Assembly: GCA_030562195.1 (NCBI GenBank)
Contig: CM060201.1
Coordinates: forward strand, 28,440,067-28,504,066
Reading direction: 5' to 3'
DNA from: Nipponacmea schrenckii
Lineage: Eukaryota; Mollusca; Gastropoda; Lottiidae
Length of the DNA: 64,000 nucleotides
Shown here: in pieces, positions 1 to 11,153 of the stretch
Layout of the letters: every line of letters starts with the position of its first letter
Position numbering within the stretch: the first letter of the stretch is position 1
Program-made: the position numbers and the translations under genes
Notes under the pieces: model-generated
Database searches by the model: none
What the model was told of the DNA's origin: nothing
The model's input: only the letters and a program-made list of their open reading frames with translations

Positions 1-853
1 ACCCTCTTAAAATACGTCTTATATTACCAAGGTCGACCTATACTCTTGTAAATTGACTGAAAGTTACGCGAACTTTATGCAGGTATGCAGAGCTTCATGT
101 CTAATGAACACACAAATACATTGTTCAAGATGTGAAAAAGCCACCAAATTGACAAATTCAAATCCAACTAGTGTATACCATAGAGAAGTAGCCAATTTGC
201 ACCCAACTGCCATATTATTACAATATGTTCATATAGATCTTTCGTAATATCTAATTTTTTGTTTCTACCCTTTCATAAAAATCTATAAATCAGTCATATA
301 CAAGAAACAAATTAGATCGACAATTAAAATCACCCTGAGCTTCTTAATAACCAGACCCAATGTCAGACTTAAATATATTCGGATGGGGCGATGGGATATA
401 GTCTTATTTGAAGTTATGAAATTGGTCGGTAGTAAGAATAATTGTCCACGGGCATGCTAATAACAACAAACATACTTGTAACGGTGTTCCATTCACCTCT
501 AGTTCGTGCTGCTTCTTTGGTTGAGAGTCAGTGACCAATTGTGGTGACCAGTGTATCGACACGTGTCCATCCTCCTGGGAATAGAACCAGGAATAAACAC
601 TGACCCTGTCTATTTATTTATCTAACGGTTGTTTAAAAGGTAAAGACTGGAATATTTGACTATTTAACCAACTCAAGCCTAAAACTTTAAATTAATGACA
701 TGTGATGATTGACTCTAAAGTCTGGGTATTTTATCTGATGAAGTCGTAAAAGTTTATCTTGATGAATGCGGAGGGTTGATGGATTCGTCAGTTGTTACCA
801 GGACAACTGCCAAGCTCTTGGGTATTCATGCAAAGCATTGGAAGCCTGTTAAA

Positions 854-1240
854 GCGATTCGTTGACCATCAAAAAGCACTTTCAAATTTAAAATCAATTT
901 TTAAAGTACGAAATTGACCTTGTGGCTTCTAAAAGTAAGTTTTCAAATCTCAGAAAATAGGGATCATGCAGATAGGAAAAAAACATGGACATTGGTATAT
1001 TTTGCTAGATAGTTAATGAAGGATTCTGAGTCACTCTTCTGTTGAGGCGATTCGTTGACCATCAAAAGGCACTTTCAAATTGTAAATCAATTTCTAAAGT
1101 ACGAAATTGATCCGGTGGCTTCTAAAAGTTAATATTCAAATCTCAGAAAATAGGGAAAATGCAGATTGGAAAAAAAACCATGGACATTGATATGTTTTGC
1201 CAGATAGTTAAAGAAGGATTTCTGGGTCACTTTTCTGTTG
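854..1240. repeat. Tandem duplication, two ~193-bp copies
   Basis: The segment beginning GCGATTCGTTGACCATCAAA at 854 recurs at 1047 with few differences and runs through the same landmarks: a CTCAGAAAATAGGGA block, an A-tract followed by CATGGACATTG, then GATAGTTAA. The second copy decays near 1240. The two copies differ by scattered substitutions and small indels, so this is an old local duplication and not an assembly echo. Confidence 0.85.
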
Positions 1241-2499
1241 ATTCTGAAAGGGTCCTTGAAATTCTCCACTAGCCAAATATTTTGATTATAATATGTCTGC
1301 TACTAAAGGATCATTTTTCAGTCTGTATCTGATATTTTGTCTAATATAATAACAACAACAGATTATTTAGGAATAAATCTATCTCATTATCTCCCTTTCT
1401 TATCTCCATCATTATCACTTGATGGTAAACATGGCGGTGAGACATGACGTCATGGGGAGATCACAGCGTGATAGATTACATAAGGCTCTTTAACATGAAA
1501 AAAATACATTACAAATATTTTCAGTAACAGAAATTTAACATCTGTGTTATTGCACTATCAATGTAGAAAATCCTCAAATTTTGATTTTAGTTGCTATGTA
1601 GCCTATTAGTTGGTGTTGGAAAACCAATGTAAGCTTTTACCGTGAAATAAACGCAAAATTTTAAGATACCATATAGTTCAACACAAAAACTAGTTCTAAT
1701 TGCTTATTGTATGTAGGCTCATCACACCTTTAAAAAATGAAGCAGGAAAAATGATTAATTCGACAAAGGATATACTGGAAGCGATGACTCAATTAATTTC
1801 TTTCCAATGGATTTATCAAATTCGAAACTTCACGACTCAAAATCTGAGATCCATACACAATTACTAACAAAAATCTGTATTTGTATAAAGCATTCTAAAA
1901 GAACAATCGACATGTCTTTTGTCCTCGGGTATTGGGGAAAAAGTGAGTTCAAAAGACCAATGCGGTTTATTGTCTTCCGGCGTTGGTGGAGATCAAAGAA
2001 TCTGAGTAGATCTGGGTCCCTACAGGACTGTAAATACTGGTGAAATAGTGTGTTAATTTGTATCTTATTGGGCTTCGTAAGTCAACAGGGAAATGTCTTT
2101 GATACATACTTGATACCAAACACGTGTGTACTCAAGATTTGGCTATTTTCTTTCTTATCCATGGATGTATCAAAACGGTTAGTTGAATTGCAACTATGGA
2201 TTATTGCAACCTATCAATCATTATCCCTATTTACAGATAATAGGTTGTAGTCACGTATAGTAGGGCTTGAGGTCTGTTGCAGCACTAGAAAGGATTAAAG
2301 ATCGTAAGATTATAGTACAGAATTTGTGTAATCTTGCTTCCAGATTGTGATCAATTGCAAAAAAGTAACACATCTCTAGTTTTTTGGTCACTAGAGCTGT
2401 ACATAAACTCGTAGTCAATCAGATAACGATCACTCTTACCATCACCAAAGTAGAAAAAAAGAACCAATTAGGTCTATAACGATAACGTGGGTTCAAAGA

Positions 2500-2630
2500 A
2501 AGGATCCTTTTTACTACCTGGCCCTTGCCCAAGCCACTTGGCATTGATCTTACTCGGGTTATCCGTACCCACATACTGCTGGATCGACTAGAATTACGAG
2601 TAAAGGCATATTAGACTCAAATCTTTGTTT
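2500..2630. repeat. Dispersed repeat, copy 1
   Basis: A GGATCCTTTTT stretch is followed by TTGGCATTGATCTT, a TTATCCGTACC block and then a GAATTACGAGTAA block. The same order of words recurs at 6014-6125 and, truncated, at 34930-35010; a reverse-oriented fragment lies at 9855-9925. This marks an interspersed element of unknown class. No terminal repeats or coding sequence are visible. Confidence 0.7.
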
Positions 2631-4589
2631 TCGATATTAATTTCGGGTTGTCGAAACTCACTGTTCGTTCTACTCGTAGCATCTAATTCTCGACGCGATA
2701 ACACCTCGACCGGTATGGTAGTCATGACAACGTAAACGAAATTCCATCGTGTTCTGAATATATACCACGCCTTGAACTAAAAGAGTTTAAAACATATCAT
2801 TTTTCTATTTCAACAGAAATCATTTTACTGGGCGTAACAGTAACAATGAGTAAATGAAACTCGACAAATATATTTTCGATTTCGTTTAGACAAAATGGAA
2901 GAGATTAATGAGGTAGGCATATATATGTGATAAACGGCTAGATATCCAGGTTCATTCAAGAAATTCAGTCGTAATGACGGTGTTCGAGTCAATACAAACT
3001 TACTTCATGCAACATAGTTACACTAAAATCGACTTGCATTTAACATCTCCCACTCCGCCCCCCCCCCTTCTTTTTTTCAAATTCTTTATCCTTTTACACA
3101 GTGAGAACAGAGTCTGTGCGCTTTCTTGGATACTTTTGTAGCCCATGCTCGGCCCCCTCATCAATTATTTTTCTTGTCCTTAATCCTTTTTAATTTTGCT
3201 AATATCAATTCCTAACTATTGATAAGGTCTTTAGTGCCGGCGAACACTGTTTTGTTAACATTAATACTGCTGTAGTTTGTAGTATACTGCTGTAGTTTGT
3301 AGTATGAAAATAATTTTATATTACAGTAACGTCCCTTAGCAAGTTCCATGACATAAGTTCTTTGTCCGATAAATCCATCTAGATGTATAGCCTAAAAGGA
3401 AATCTAAAAATTCAAGAGAAATACTTGACTCGAAATTGTTATGTAGATATAAGCTATTTACAGAGAGTCAAAAACTTGCCATTTTGGTAATTATTCAGAC
3501 GGGTACACACCTACTGCAAAAGTATTAGTTTTATGTTGTCTGGAAATATATTTTTAATATGGAGTTATCTCCCATTAAGTGAATCCTCGGTTGAAGCTCC
3601 ACGTTTGAGTACTTATTGAATATATTTCGTGCAGATCTATTTTAGAAATAAAAACTAGGTCAGTTATAACTGGGAATGCCGAGCAGTCAAAATGGTGAAT
3701 AGGCCGTGAAAACTGAGCAATTTTACCAAGTTAATCTACGTCGTAAGTTTAAATTTTATTGCACTTCCAAGATAATACCTGATTCAGTGTTTAACAACGA
3801 ATTCTTCCGCTGTCATTTGCCGAGAATCGAATGCAGCGTAGCAACCAGTGAGTTATTGAATTACAAATAAAAATGTCAACCAGGCCGGTGACGTTTGTAT
3901 ATCAATGAAAACTGTATAGTATAGGTCTATCGGGTATTTTGTGTGTAACCGTACTCGTTATCAATCATTTTAACGGTTACCACTGATTGATACATATTGA
4001 ATGATATTCTTGATAGATATTTCTTAACAAGAAGTAGGCTAGGCTAAGTAATGTGTTTAATTGTACCGTTATGTTAATTACTATGACTTGACAAAATGTT
4101 TAGTAGTTTTATTGCACTTAAATTATTTTATGGATTAATATTACAGAACAGTTGACACATGACTATGAGTAGGCTATTGAGCAATGTTTATCCAGACTCA
4201 CAGCTACAGAGGGGCAATACCCCCTAGAAAGAAAACTGGCAACTGACCAATTTCATTCTATGAACTAAGACCATACCCAATTGTCCCTTCAGATATATTA
4301 CTTGCCATTTTGAACAATCTTGTCTGACTACAGACTTGCGTTTATCTTGAGAAAGACCAAAAAAAAAGTGTATTTTTTTTTATATAGCTTACTCATTATC
4401 AACTGTTTTATGAGCATGTAAACACATGACTGATAAGCTGTTAAAAAGTGGCACAAATTTCTTGCCATGGCAATTTATTGTTTCATTCTTTGGGAACAAA
4501 AAAGTTTGTCACATATAATTTGATATGTCATAATGATTTAATGTTTTGTTTGTGACATTTGATTTGCATGAAGCTTCTTAACTAATATG

Positions 4590-4975
4590 TTTTCAGTCAC
4601 ATCTGATTTGATATGTTATCTGTAACATCTGATTTGATATGTTATCTGTAACATCTGATTTGATCATTTTCTATAGGATAAATGTAACATCTGATGGGAT
4701 AAGTTGTCTGCAATATCTGATTTAATAGGTTACCAGTATCTCTAACATCTGATTTGATACGTTATCTGTAACATCTGATTTGATATGTTATCTTTAACAT
4801 CTGATTTAGTCATTTTCTATAGGCTAAATGTAACATTTGATTTGATACATTATCTGTAACATCTTTTTGAAATGTTATCTGATATGATCATTTTCTATAT
4901 AGGCTAAATGTAACATTTGATTTGATACGTTATCTGTAACATCTTTTTGAAATGTTATCTGATATGTTACATATA
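4590..4975. repeat. Minisatellite, ~26-bp unit
   Basis: Tandem and partly decayed copies of a unit containing ACATCTGATTTGATA followed by GTTATCTGTA. Some copies are separated by a longer shared spacer with CATTTTCTATAGG, so a larger repeat of about 90 bp is superimposed in the second half. Confidence 0.85.
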
Positions 4976-6013
4976 TATTTTTTGTAAAGTGAATTTGTTA
5001 GGAAAGTAGTATCAAATGGTGAAATATAGTATTCACAATGAAATGCACTTAACCTTTTCTTTGAAATTTGGTTGACAAGTGTCTCTGGTATGCCATCCTT
5101 TAAATCATTATATTGAGAAGAGAAGAGAGTTGGTTCTGTATGAGTGATTCTATGTAAAGAGAAACTGGAGATGTATGAAGTGTTTGTTTTTGGTGTATTA
5201 AATGAATATAAAATAGACCACTGGACCTTGAATTGTGTGAAATATTACTCTTCTTAAAAGATCTAAATTTGGTTCATATAGGTTGGCACTTGTTTGCCCT
5301 GATTAACTATATTTTGGATAATGTATTGTCAAATATACAAATGATCATCCCTCAGGGTCTTTTTCATATTCTGAACCCCATTAATAAGTTATCAACCGGC
5401 TTAAAAATGTAGGATTGACTAGACACTATTACCTTTTGATTTATTTAAAAATGACAGATTTTCATTTTCAAAGTGAGTTCTATCTGCTGGGAAAACAAAT
5501 ATTGAGAGCACTATCTCACTTTAAGATTGGGAGTTTGTTGTTCACTGATAATACCAAATGTCGATCTGACTTTCTATTTTAGATGACCTACTTGTACTCT
5601 TTTATGTTTTTACATTTTAATAAACTTCAGGAAGACTATAAACATGATAGCACTACAAGAGAAACTTGACTGATATTTAATTGTTTGAGAGGCATTTAGT
5701 GATGATCATAAACAATAATACACTTCTATGGATAACAATTACTTATAATATAACAATTTTACGAAGGTTCGAACAGATTTCACTGATCGTTGTCATGTAC
5801 AATGAATAAGTAAATGAGGATGAACATTATATATTAACAAGTAACAATGGGAAACCCTTCAAAGAGATTATAGAATTAAGGATATTGTTAGACAATTTAA
5901 TTACATATAAATATATTATAACTTTTAGGTCTATGTACACTTTTTAACATATTAACTAAAAGAAAAGAAAACAACTATATTTTACAAGAACTTAGGTTCA
6001 CAAATCTGCGTGA

Positions 6014-6125
6014 CAGGGATCCTTGGCCTTGGCATTGATCTTTCCTGGATTATCCGTACCTATTTAGTATTTACAGCTGGGTGGACTGGAATTATGAGTG
6101 AAGATGACTTATTCAAGGTCGAGAT
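6014..6125. repeat. Dispersed repeat, copy 2
   Basis: Shares with 2500-2630 the words GGATCCTTGG, TTGGCATTGATCTT, GGATTATCCGTACC and GGAATTATGAGTGAAG in the same order, and with 34930-35010 the ending GATGACTTATTCAAGGTC. It lies about 300 bp upstream of the first nuclear receptor coding exon. Confidence 0.7.
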
Positions 6126-6437
6126 ATGACAGACATTTTCAACGTATCCAATCAAATGACATCATGACGTAAACCCCTATAGAACCCCACATAACGAAAG
6201 TGATCTCCAATCTCATCCCTTTCTTTTTTATAGTGACTTGTTACCTTTCGACCATCCTAATCACTAACAATATATGTTGGAGTTTAATTATTATTCCCAT
6301 TCCCATTGGTTTTTAATTTGTTCCTATTTCCATTCTAATTGTATTCAGGGTAGGGCATATATGAAAATTTATTATAATGACAGTTTGTGTTCAGGGGATT
6401 AATAATGAAATTATTGTATGGTTTCAGAAATGACAAA

Positions 6438-6611
6438 ATGGAGTCGACAGATATTGAAATGATGGACAAAAGTGGTGTGGGTAATGTGTCAAACACAGAT
6501 AGCAAGTCCAGCCCACTTACAAACACTGCCAGTATGTTACCACCATGTAGAGTGTGTGGAGAAAAGGCCTCAGGATTTCATTATGGTGCTAACACTTGTG
6601 AAGCTTGTAAG
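6438..6611 (+). CDS. Nuclear receptor, exon 1 of 6 (N-terminus and first zinc finger)
   Basis: First coding exon of a nuclear hormone receptor, a ligand-regulated transcription factor acting in the nucleus. It encodes 58 residues: a short A/B region of about 36 aa, then the first DNA-binding zinc finger with zinc cysteines C37, C40, C54 and C57. The recognition-helix start reads CEACK, where most NR1 receptors have CEGCK. The exon ends AAG|GTAGGT in phase 0, the conserved intron position inside the DNA-binding domain. I chose ATG 6438 because a 3' splice site (TATGGTTTCAG, ending 6427) lies just upstream, suggesting a spliced 5' UTR. An in-frame ATG at 6405 would add 11 residues if that acceptor is not used. 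The six exons give 534 aa. The domain signature is that of the NR1 family, and a lophotrochozoan-specific NR1 group (such as NR1P) is the likeliest home; no vertebrate orthologue can be named with confidence. Confidence 0.9.
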
Positions 6612-6839
6612 GTAGGTTCTATACCTTCAATTCATGTTTTCATCTGACTAATCTTAACCCCTTAACTGCCATGTATAAAATATGGAAATTTAATTTACAC
6701 TATAATATGCAAAAGGTAGGTAAAAAGTTGATACAATTAGAGTAAAAATAGCATTGATCATTAAGTTCGTTTTATTTATAGTATACTCAATATTATGATG
6801 TCTTGTCTGTTTAGCTTAAAGTCTAATTAAAATAAGCTC

Positions 6840-7372
6840 ATCGTATACAGTTGTGTTCTGAATACACCATCAGAATATCTGTATTTAAAATGACTGTAAA
6901 AATTGTGTTTTGATCTTGATATACAGATGTGTTTTTAATACATCATCAGAATATCTGTATTTGAAATGACTTTAAATGTTGTGTTTTCATCTTCGTATAC
7001 AGTTGTGTTCTGAATACATCATCAGAATATCTGTATTTAAAATGACTGTAAATATTGTGTTTTCATCTTGATATACAGATGTGTTTTTAATACATCATCA
7101 GAATATCTGTATTTGAAATGACTTTAAATGTTGTGTTTTCATCTTCGTATACAGTTGTGTTCTGAATACATCATCAGAATATCTGTATTTGAAATGACTG
7201 TAAATATTGTGTTTTCATCTTGATATACAGTTGTGTTCTGAATACATCATCAGAATATCTTTATTTAAAATGACTGTAAATATTGTGTTTTCATCTTGAT
7301 ATACAGATGTGTTTTTAATACATCATCAGAATATCTGTATTTGAAATGACTGTAAATATTGTGTTTTTATCT
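6840..7372. repeat. 76-bp tandem array in nuclear receptor intron 1
   Basis: Seven copies of a ~76-bp unit, each with CATCAGAATATCTGTATTT, GAAATGACTGTAAATA and then GTTTTCATCTTGATATACAG. Landmarks recur near 6868, 6944, 7019, 7096, 7170, 7247 and 7324. The array abuts the 3' splice site of exon 2, and the real acceptor occupies the equivalent position of the final unit (see findings). Confidence 0.9.
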
Positions 7373-7382
7373 ATATTTTTAG

Positions 7383-7524
7383 GGATTTTTCAGACGTAGT
7401 TTAAAGAAAAAGGGAGAATATAAATGTATGAATAATAAAGATTGCAATATTGGACCAGGAAAACGAAATGGTTGTCCCAAATGTAGATATAAAATATGTT
7501 TAGATATTGGCATGAGTAAAGAAG
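7383..7524 (+). CDS. Nuclear receptor, exon 2 of 6 (second zinc finger)
   Basis: Acceptor CTATATTTTTAG|GGA. The exon completes the DNA-binding domain: residues 59-105 begin GFFRRS, followed by the second zinc finger with C73, C79, C89 and C92 in the canonical C-x5-C-x9-C-x2-C spacing, and then GMSKE of the T-box. For the A-box reading GMSKEAIKTGR to be restored across the junction with exon 3, the donor must be GAAG|GCAAGT, a GC-AG intron with an otherwise perfect donor consensus. The GT alternative at 7516 (ATGA|GTAAAG) keeps frame but deletes SKEA, which is conserved in position in NR1 receptors (compare GMSxxAIRxGR of E75, Rev-erb and PPAR). Confidence 0.9.
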
Positions 7525-7530
7525 GCAAGT
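7525..7530 (+). other. Non-canonical GC splice donor of nuclear receptor intron 2
   Basis: GAAG|GCAAGT matches the exceptionally strong consensus typical of GC-AG introns. It is inferred from protein continuity: only this donor restores the conserved GMSxxAIxxGR stretch at the end of the DNA-binding domain. The partner acceptor is CTTTCAG at 8285-8291. A GT site nine bases upstream is the competing choice. Confidence 0.7.
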
Positions 7531-7851
7531 ATATCATGATGGTTAAAAAAAATTAAGGGTGGGAGGAGGGAAAGATAAATTAATCAGGGTATAAGGGGTA
7601 GAGAGGACTAAGGAGGGAAATGGTTGGGGGAAGGAAATACACAAATTAGGAAGGGGGAGGAAAATATAGAATTCATGAGTAAAGAATCAGTATATCTGAT
7701 GTAACAAAGGGATAATTAGGGTTAGAAGAAATATAAATTATAAGTTTAGTAAATTGGACTATATAACAGTATATATAAAGTGGATACTTATACATCAAAT
7801 TTTAAAATGGATAAATTTAAAATAAATGTAGTATTTATCAGTAATAGCTTG

Positions 7852-8180
7852 ATGAACATGTGGATATTTTTATAACATGTAGATATTTTATAACATGTAG
7901 ATTTTTTATAACATGTGGATATTTTATAACATGTAGATATTTTATAACATGTAGATATTTTATAACATGTAGATATTTTATAAATGTGGATATTTTATAA
8001 CATGTAGATGTTTAATAACATGTAGATATTTTATAAAATGTGGATATTTTATTACATGTAGATATTTTATAACATGTAGATATTTTATAACATGTAGATA
8101 TTTTATAACATGTAGATATTTCATAACATGTAGATATTTTATAACATGTAGATATTTTATAACATATAGATATTTTATTA
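7852..8180. repeat. Minisatellite, ~19-bp unit, in nuclear receptor intron 2
   Basis: About seventeen copies of ATTTTATAACATGTAGAT with scattered changes (TGTGGAT variants, occasional deletions). Its reverse complement gives a run of ISTCYK repeats at 8012-8218 that is only the translation of the repeat. Confidence 0.92.
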
Positions 8181-8291
8181 AATTTCAAGTAAATTGATAT
8201 TCTCATTCTGATTACCACTTTAATGTACTTTACTGTACATTATAATTGTAATAGCCTTTCTTTAAAAATTTGTGTTTTTTTACTCTTTCAG

Positions 8292-8887
8292 CCATAAAAA
8301 CAGGCCGATATACTCATCAAAAGAGGACAGAAAATATTCTTAAGATTAAAGAACTGCAAAATCGGTCTAAAAACATGACAGGTACCGTGGCTGAATCTAA
8401 AGACAATGTTACTACAGTGCCATTGACAATATCAGGAACCACATCATTTACAAACCTGGATTCATCAGCCGAAACCAATATTTCTAGTATTAATATGGAA
8501 AGTCAAAATGAGGAAGTGAAAATTTCAACTTTTGCTCAAAATTTTTTCAAAACCATTCATTGTCCTGATTATTTGTTAGGAGATGATAACAACCTTAGAC
8601 TCTTGTCTGAAATAGTGCTTGAAGATTCGGAAACCACTTTCAGAGAGAGTAATGTCAGCCCTACAATTCCTGGGAACAAAAGCGCCAGTCCCTTAAATTC
8701 TAAAAGTGACAGTCCTCTAAGTGCCACTTGTTCGAGCACAGAACATGAAAATAGTGTAAGTGAATTTGAGGATGTTGATAGACTGGAAGTAGTCATTGAG
8801 ACATTAAAATCAGTTCATCTGGAACATGTTAAATGTTTGTCGCTCACAAAACAAGAGGATATCGAGTCCAAACAATTTGAGTATAAG
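8292..8887 (+). CDS. Nuclear receptor, exon 3 of 6 (hinge)
   Basis: The largest exon (596 nt, residues 106-304) begins after CTTTCAG and ends TATAAG|GTAAGT in phase 0. It opens with the basic A-box/C-terminal extension (AIKTGRYTHQKR), which would contact DNA flanking the half-site. The rest is a long low-complexity hinge rich in Ser, Thr, Asn and Glu, with SP/TP motifs in its middle (near NVSPTIPG and SASPLNSKSDSPLS) that could be phosphorylated. A predicted amphipathic stretch (DRLEVVIETLKSVHLEHVK) near the end is probably the start of ligand-binding-domain helix 1. At about 190 residues the hinge is much longer than in most NR1 receptors. Confidence 0.9.
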
Positions 8888-9306
8888 GTAAGTAATTTCT
8901 CTTAGAGCGCAGTATTGTTTTTAAAGATAAGGTCAGGGGTCAACACATTATAGTTTTAAACTTAGCCAAAATGAATCTTTGTTCATCAGTGGACTTATCT
9001 AATGTCAAAATTATACCATAAATTATCTTCTATAATCCATTAGATCATAAAATTAAGTAATAATCCATAAAAGTCAGTTTTAATCCATAAAACTTAATTT
9101 TAATCGGGCATCAAAATCAAGTCCCACAGTAGTTTATCTATGGTAAATTGTTCTCTATAAACGGGCATCTGAATTAATTATGCTTTTATGTATAACCACT
9201 CCCATGGGTAAACCGGCAACCCTCCAAAACCGGCATTTATCGTCGGTCCAACTGTAAACATATTATATAAGGTCCTAAGCATCATTTTATAGTCTTGATT
9301 TTTCAG

Positions 9307-9535
9307 GAGAAATACCAAATTCGAACTGATATGTTTGGTAAATTAAGTATGTTACCAATGGAACAGTATAATGAGTTTTACTCTATGACTGGTATAGATA
9401 TTGACAATAGGCAAGAGCAGATGGTGCAGATAGCCACTACTATGGAAGATGGTATCAGAAGACTTATTCTATTTGCTAAAAGTATTCCAGGCTTTACAGA
9501 CTTGACCACAAGCGACAAATCAAACTTGATAAAAG
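9307..9535 (+). CDS. Nuclear receptor, exon 4 of 6 (ligand-binding domain, helices 2-4)
   Basis: Acceptor GATTTTTCAG|GAG, donor AAAAG|GTAGGC, phase 0 to phase 1, residues 305-380. It carries the nuclear-receptor LBD signature near residue 360, FAKSIPGFTDLTTSDKSNLI. In the family this covers helix 3 to helix 4 and forms much of the coactivator groove. FAKxIPGF is shared with PPAR, E75 and Rev-erb and supports placement in the NR1 family. The usual DQ before the helix-4 leucines reads DK here, a mild divergence. Confidence 0.92.
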
Positions 9536-9854
9536 GTAGGCAGTGTGAGTTATGTCCCCTTGAATAACTGTGAGCACGATATTGATAACCAGATGGAACA
9601 AATTTAAAGGCATACTTCCTATTCTAGACTAAAATTTGAAATTTTGAAACTTTTCTTAAATTAGTCTTTGTTCAATATCATAAACAGTTTTTTTATTGTG
9701 AAACTTGTCCGACCGTTTTGTTTTGATATCTACTGGAAATCCTTCAATCTTGTTTTATCTCAACCTTCTATGCTATGAATCTACCCAAATATTGCAAAAT
9801 GTGCAAGTCTAATGACCTTGAAAAAGTCATCTTGACTCATTATTGTTAAGCTAA

Positions 9855-9925
9855 ACCAGTAAAGATCAATGCCAAGAGGTTTGGCTAAGGACCAGTTGGT
9901 AGAAAAGATCCTTAAACAACCAAGG
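9855..9925. repeat. Dispersed repeat fragment, reverse orientation
   Basis: AAAGATCAATGCCAAG followed by GTAGAAAAGATCCTT is the reverse complement of the core seen at 34930-35010 and related to 2500-2630 and 6014-6125. It sits in intron 4 of the nuclear receptor. Confidence 0.6.
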
Positions 9926-9970
9926 TTGTTATCCTTGTTAAAATACAGTTATTTCATTCTTCTTTTCCAG

Positions 9971-10195
9971 CCTCGAGATTTGAGTTTTTTCTACTGGGTC
10001 ATTATAAAGGACATAATAGTAAATTGATGACTATGTTGACTCCAGCTGGACAATGTGTTTGTGCTGAGGAAGTGACTCAGTTTTTACCCCCAGAATTCCT
10101 ACATAAGTGCTTTAGATTTTCCGACTCCATGAAAAAGTTGGCACCAACATTTGAAGAAATAGTTATTCTTAAAGCCATTGTTTTACTCTTTAGAG
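9971..10195 (+). CDS. Nuclear receptor, exon 5 of 6 (ligand-binding domain core)
   Basis: Acceptor TTCTTTTCCAG|CCT, donor TTTAGAG|GTATGT; phase 1 on both sides; residues 381 (split Ala) to about 455. It continues LIKA-SRFEFF from exon 4, the helix 4/5 region, and ends with a hydrophobic helix (EEIVILKAIVLLFR) corresponding to helix 8 (compare ALFTAIVLFxxDR). Between them lies a pocket-lining region (residues about 390-430) with little similarity to known ligand-binding receptors, so the ligand cannot be guessed. Confidence 0.9.
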
Positions 10196-10914
10196 GTATG
10201 TCTTTTTAAATATTATGTTGTTCTACTGTAAGAATGGACTCATGGACAAATATTTTGGTTGAAGATACTGAAATAGTAAAATTGAACAACGTTGAATAAT
10301 TAGATTGTCAGAATTTGAGAAGTATTCTCTGACTTTAGTTCATAATATCATCTTATGAAAAATATACATATGAATATTGTAGAAATATGTCAATGATGTA
10401 AAGTCTAAACTGCAAAAACTTTACTAGATGAGACTGCATGAAAAAGGAAACTTTGAAAAATCAAAAAACATTTGACTGTACCCTTATAGTACCCTATCAT
10501 ATACATTTCATACCTCTGTTCATTCACTCGGTAGAAATTGTGTTCATTGGTTGAAAGCTGTGTTGGCTCCTGCTTGGTAATCTGAAGGTCAACAGTTCGG
10601 GCAATGTTGAGATGACATTTCAGGTTGAAGGGAATAATATTGATGGACAATAAACCTAGCTTGAATAAGAGTAGGCTAATGCTGCTGACCTGGTAAAAAC
10701 TGTCCTCTTGTACATTGCATGACCTGTCTTCATGGGTCTATTATGTGCTGTGAAATATAGGCTACTAGAAATTTGAAATGTTTGTTTTGGTTAAAATACA
10801 TTGTGTCTTTTATCTAATTCAAGTTTAACAAATAAACATCTATCAAAATTATTATGCATCACCAATACATTGCTTTATTCTGCTTTACACTGCATTGTAT
10901 ATATCTATTTCTAG

Positions 10915-11153
10915 ACCGGTGTGAATTAATAGAGCCAGAGAAAGTGGAGAAAATACAATGGCAGCTAATACAGTGTCTGATGTACACAGTGAAGAAACAT
11001 CGTCCAGACCAACCTAATTATTTTACTAGATATATGGACAGGCTTATGGAAATACGTTCCTTAACTGAGTTGAATTATAAATTTAGTAAAAATCTGTTGG
11101 TTTGGCCTTTTATTCAGAAAAGCCATTTATTATTTGAAATTTTGTCTTTCTAA
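10915..11153 (+). CDS. Nuclear receptor, exon 6 of 6 (helices 9-12, AF-2, stop)
   Basis: Acceptor CTATTTCTAG|AC; residues 456 (split Asp) to 534; stop TAA 11151-11153. It begins DRCELIEPEKVEKIQ, the family's conserved helix 8-9 loop, has helix 9 and the dimerisation helix 10 (PDQPNYFTRYMDRLMEIRSL), and ends with helix 12. The AF-2 motif LLFEIL (residues 527-532) fits the ΦΦxEΦΦ consensus, so the receptor should be able to recruit coactivators. The protein stops two residues after the motif. All six exons join in frame with no interruption, so the gene looks intact. Confidence 0.92.

Larger units (their letters stand above)
1..6427. other. Non-coding flank upstream of the nuclear receptor
   Basis: No coding exon could be supported here. 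Short open frames at 53-247, 1807-2043 and 2050-2250 lack homology I recognise, splice-site context and coding-like composition. The stretch contains a 193-bp tandem duplication, a dispersed repeat seen twice, a small 20-bp direct duplication around 3262-3305, a poly-C tract near 3058-3067 and a minisatellite at 4590-4975. The promoter and 5' UTR exons of the nuclear receptor probably lie in the right-hand part, but no start site can be pointed to. Confidence 0.6.
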
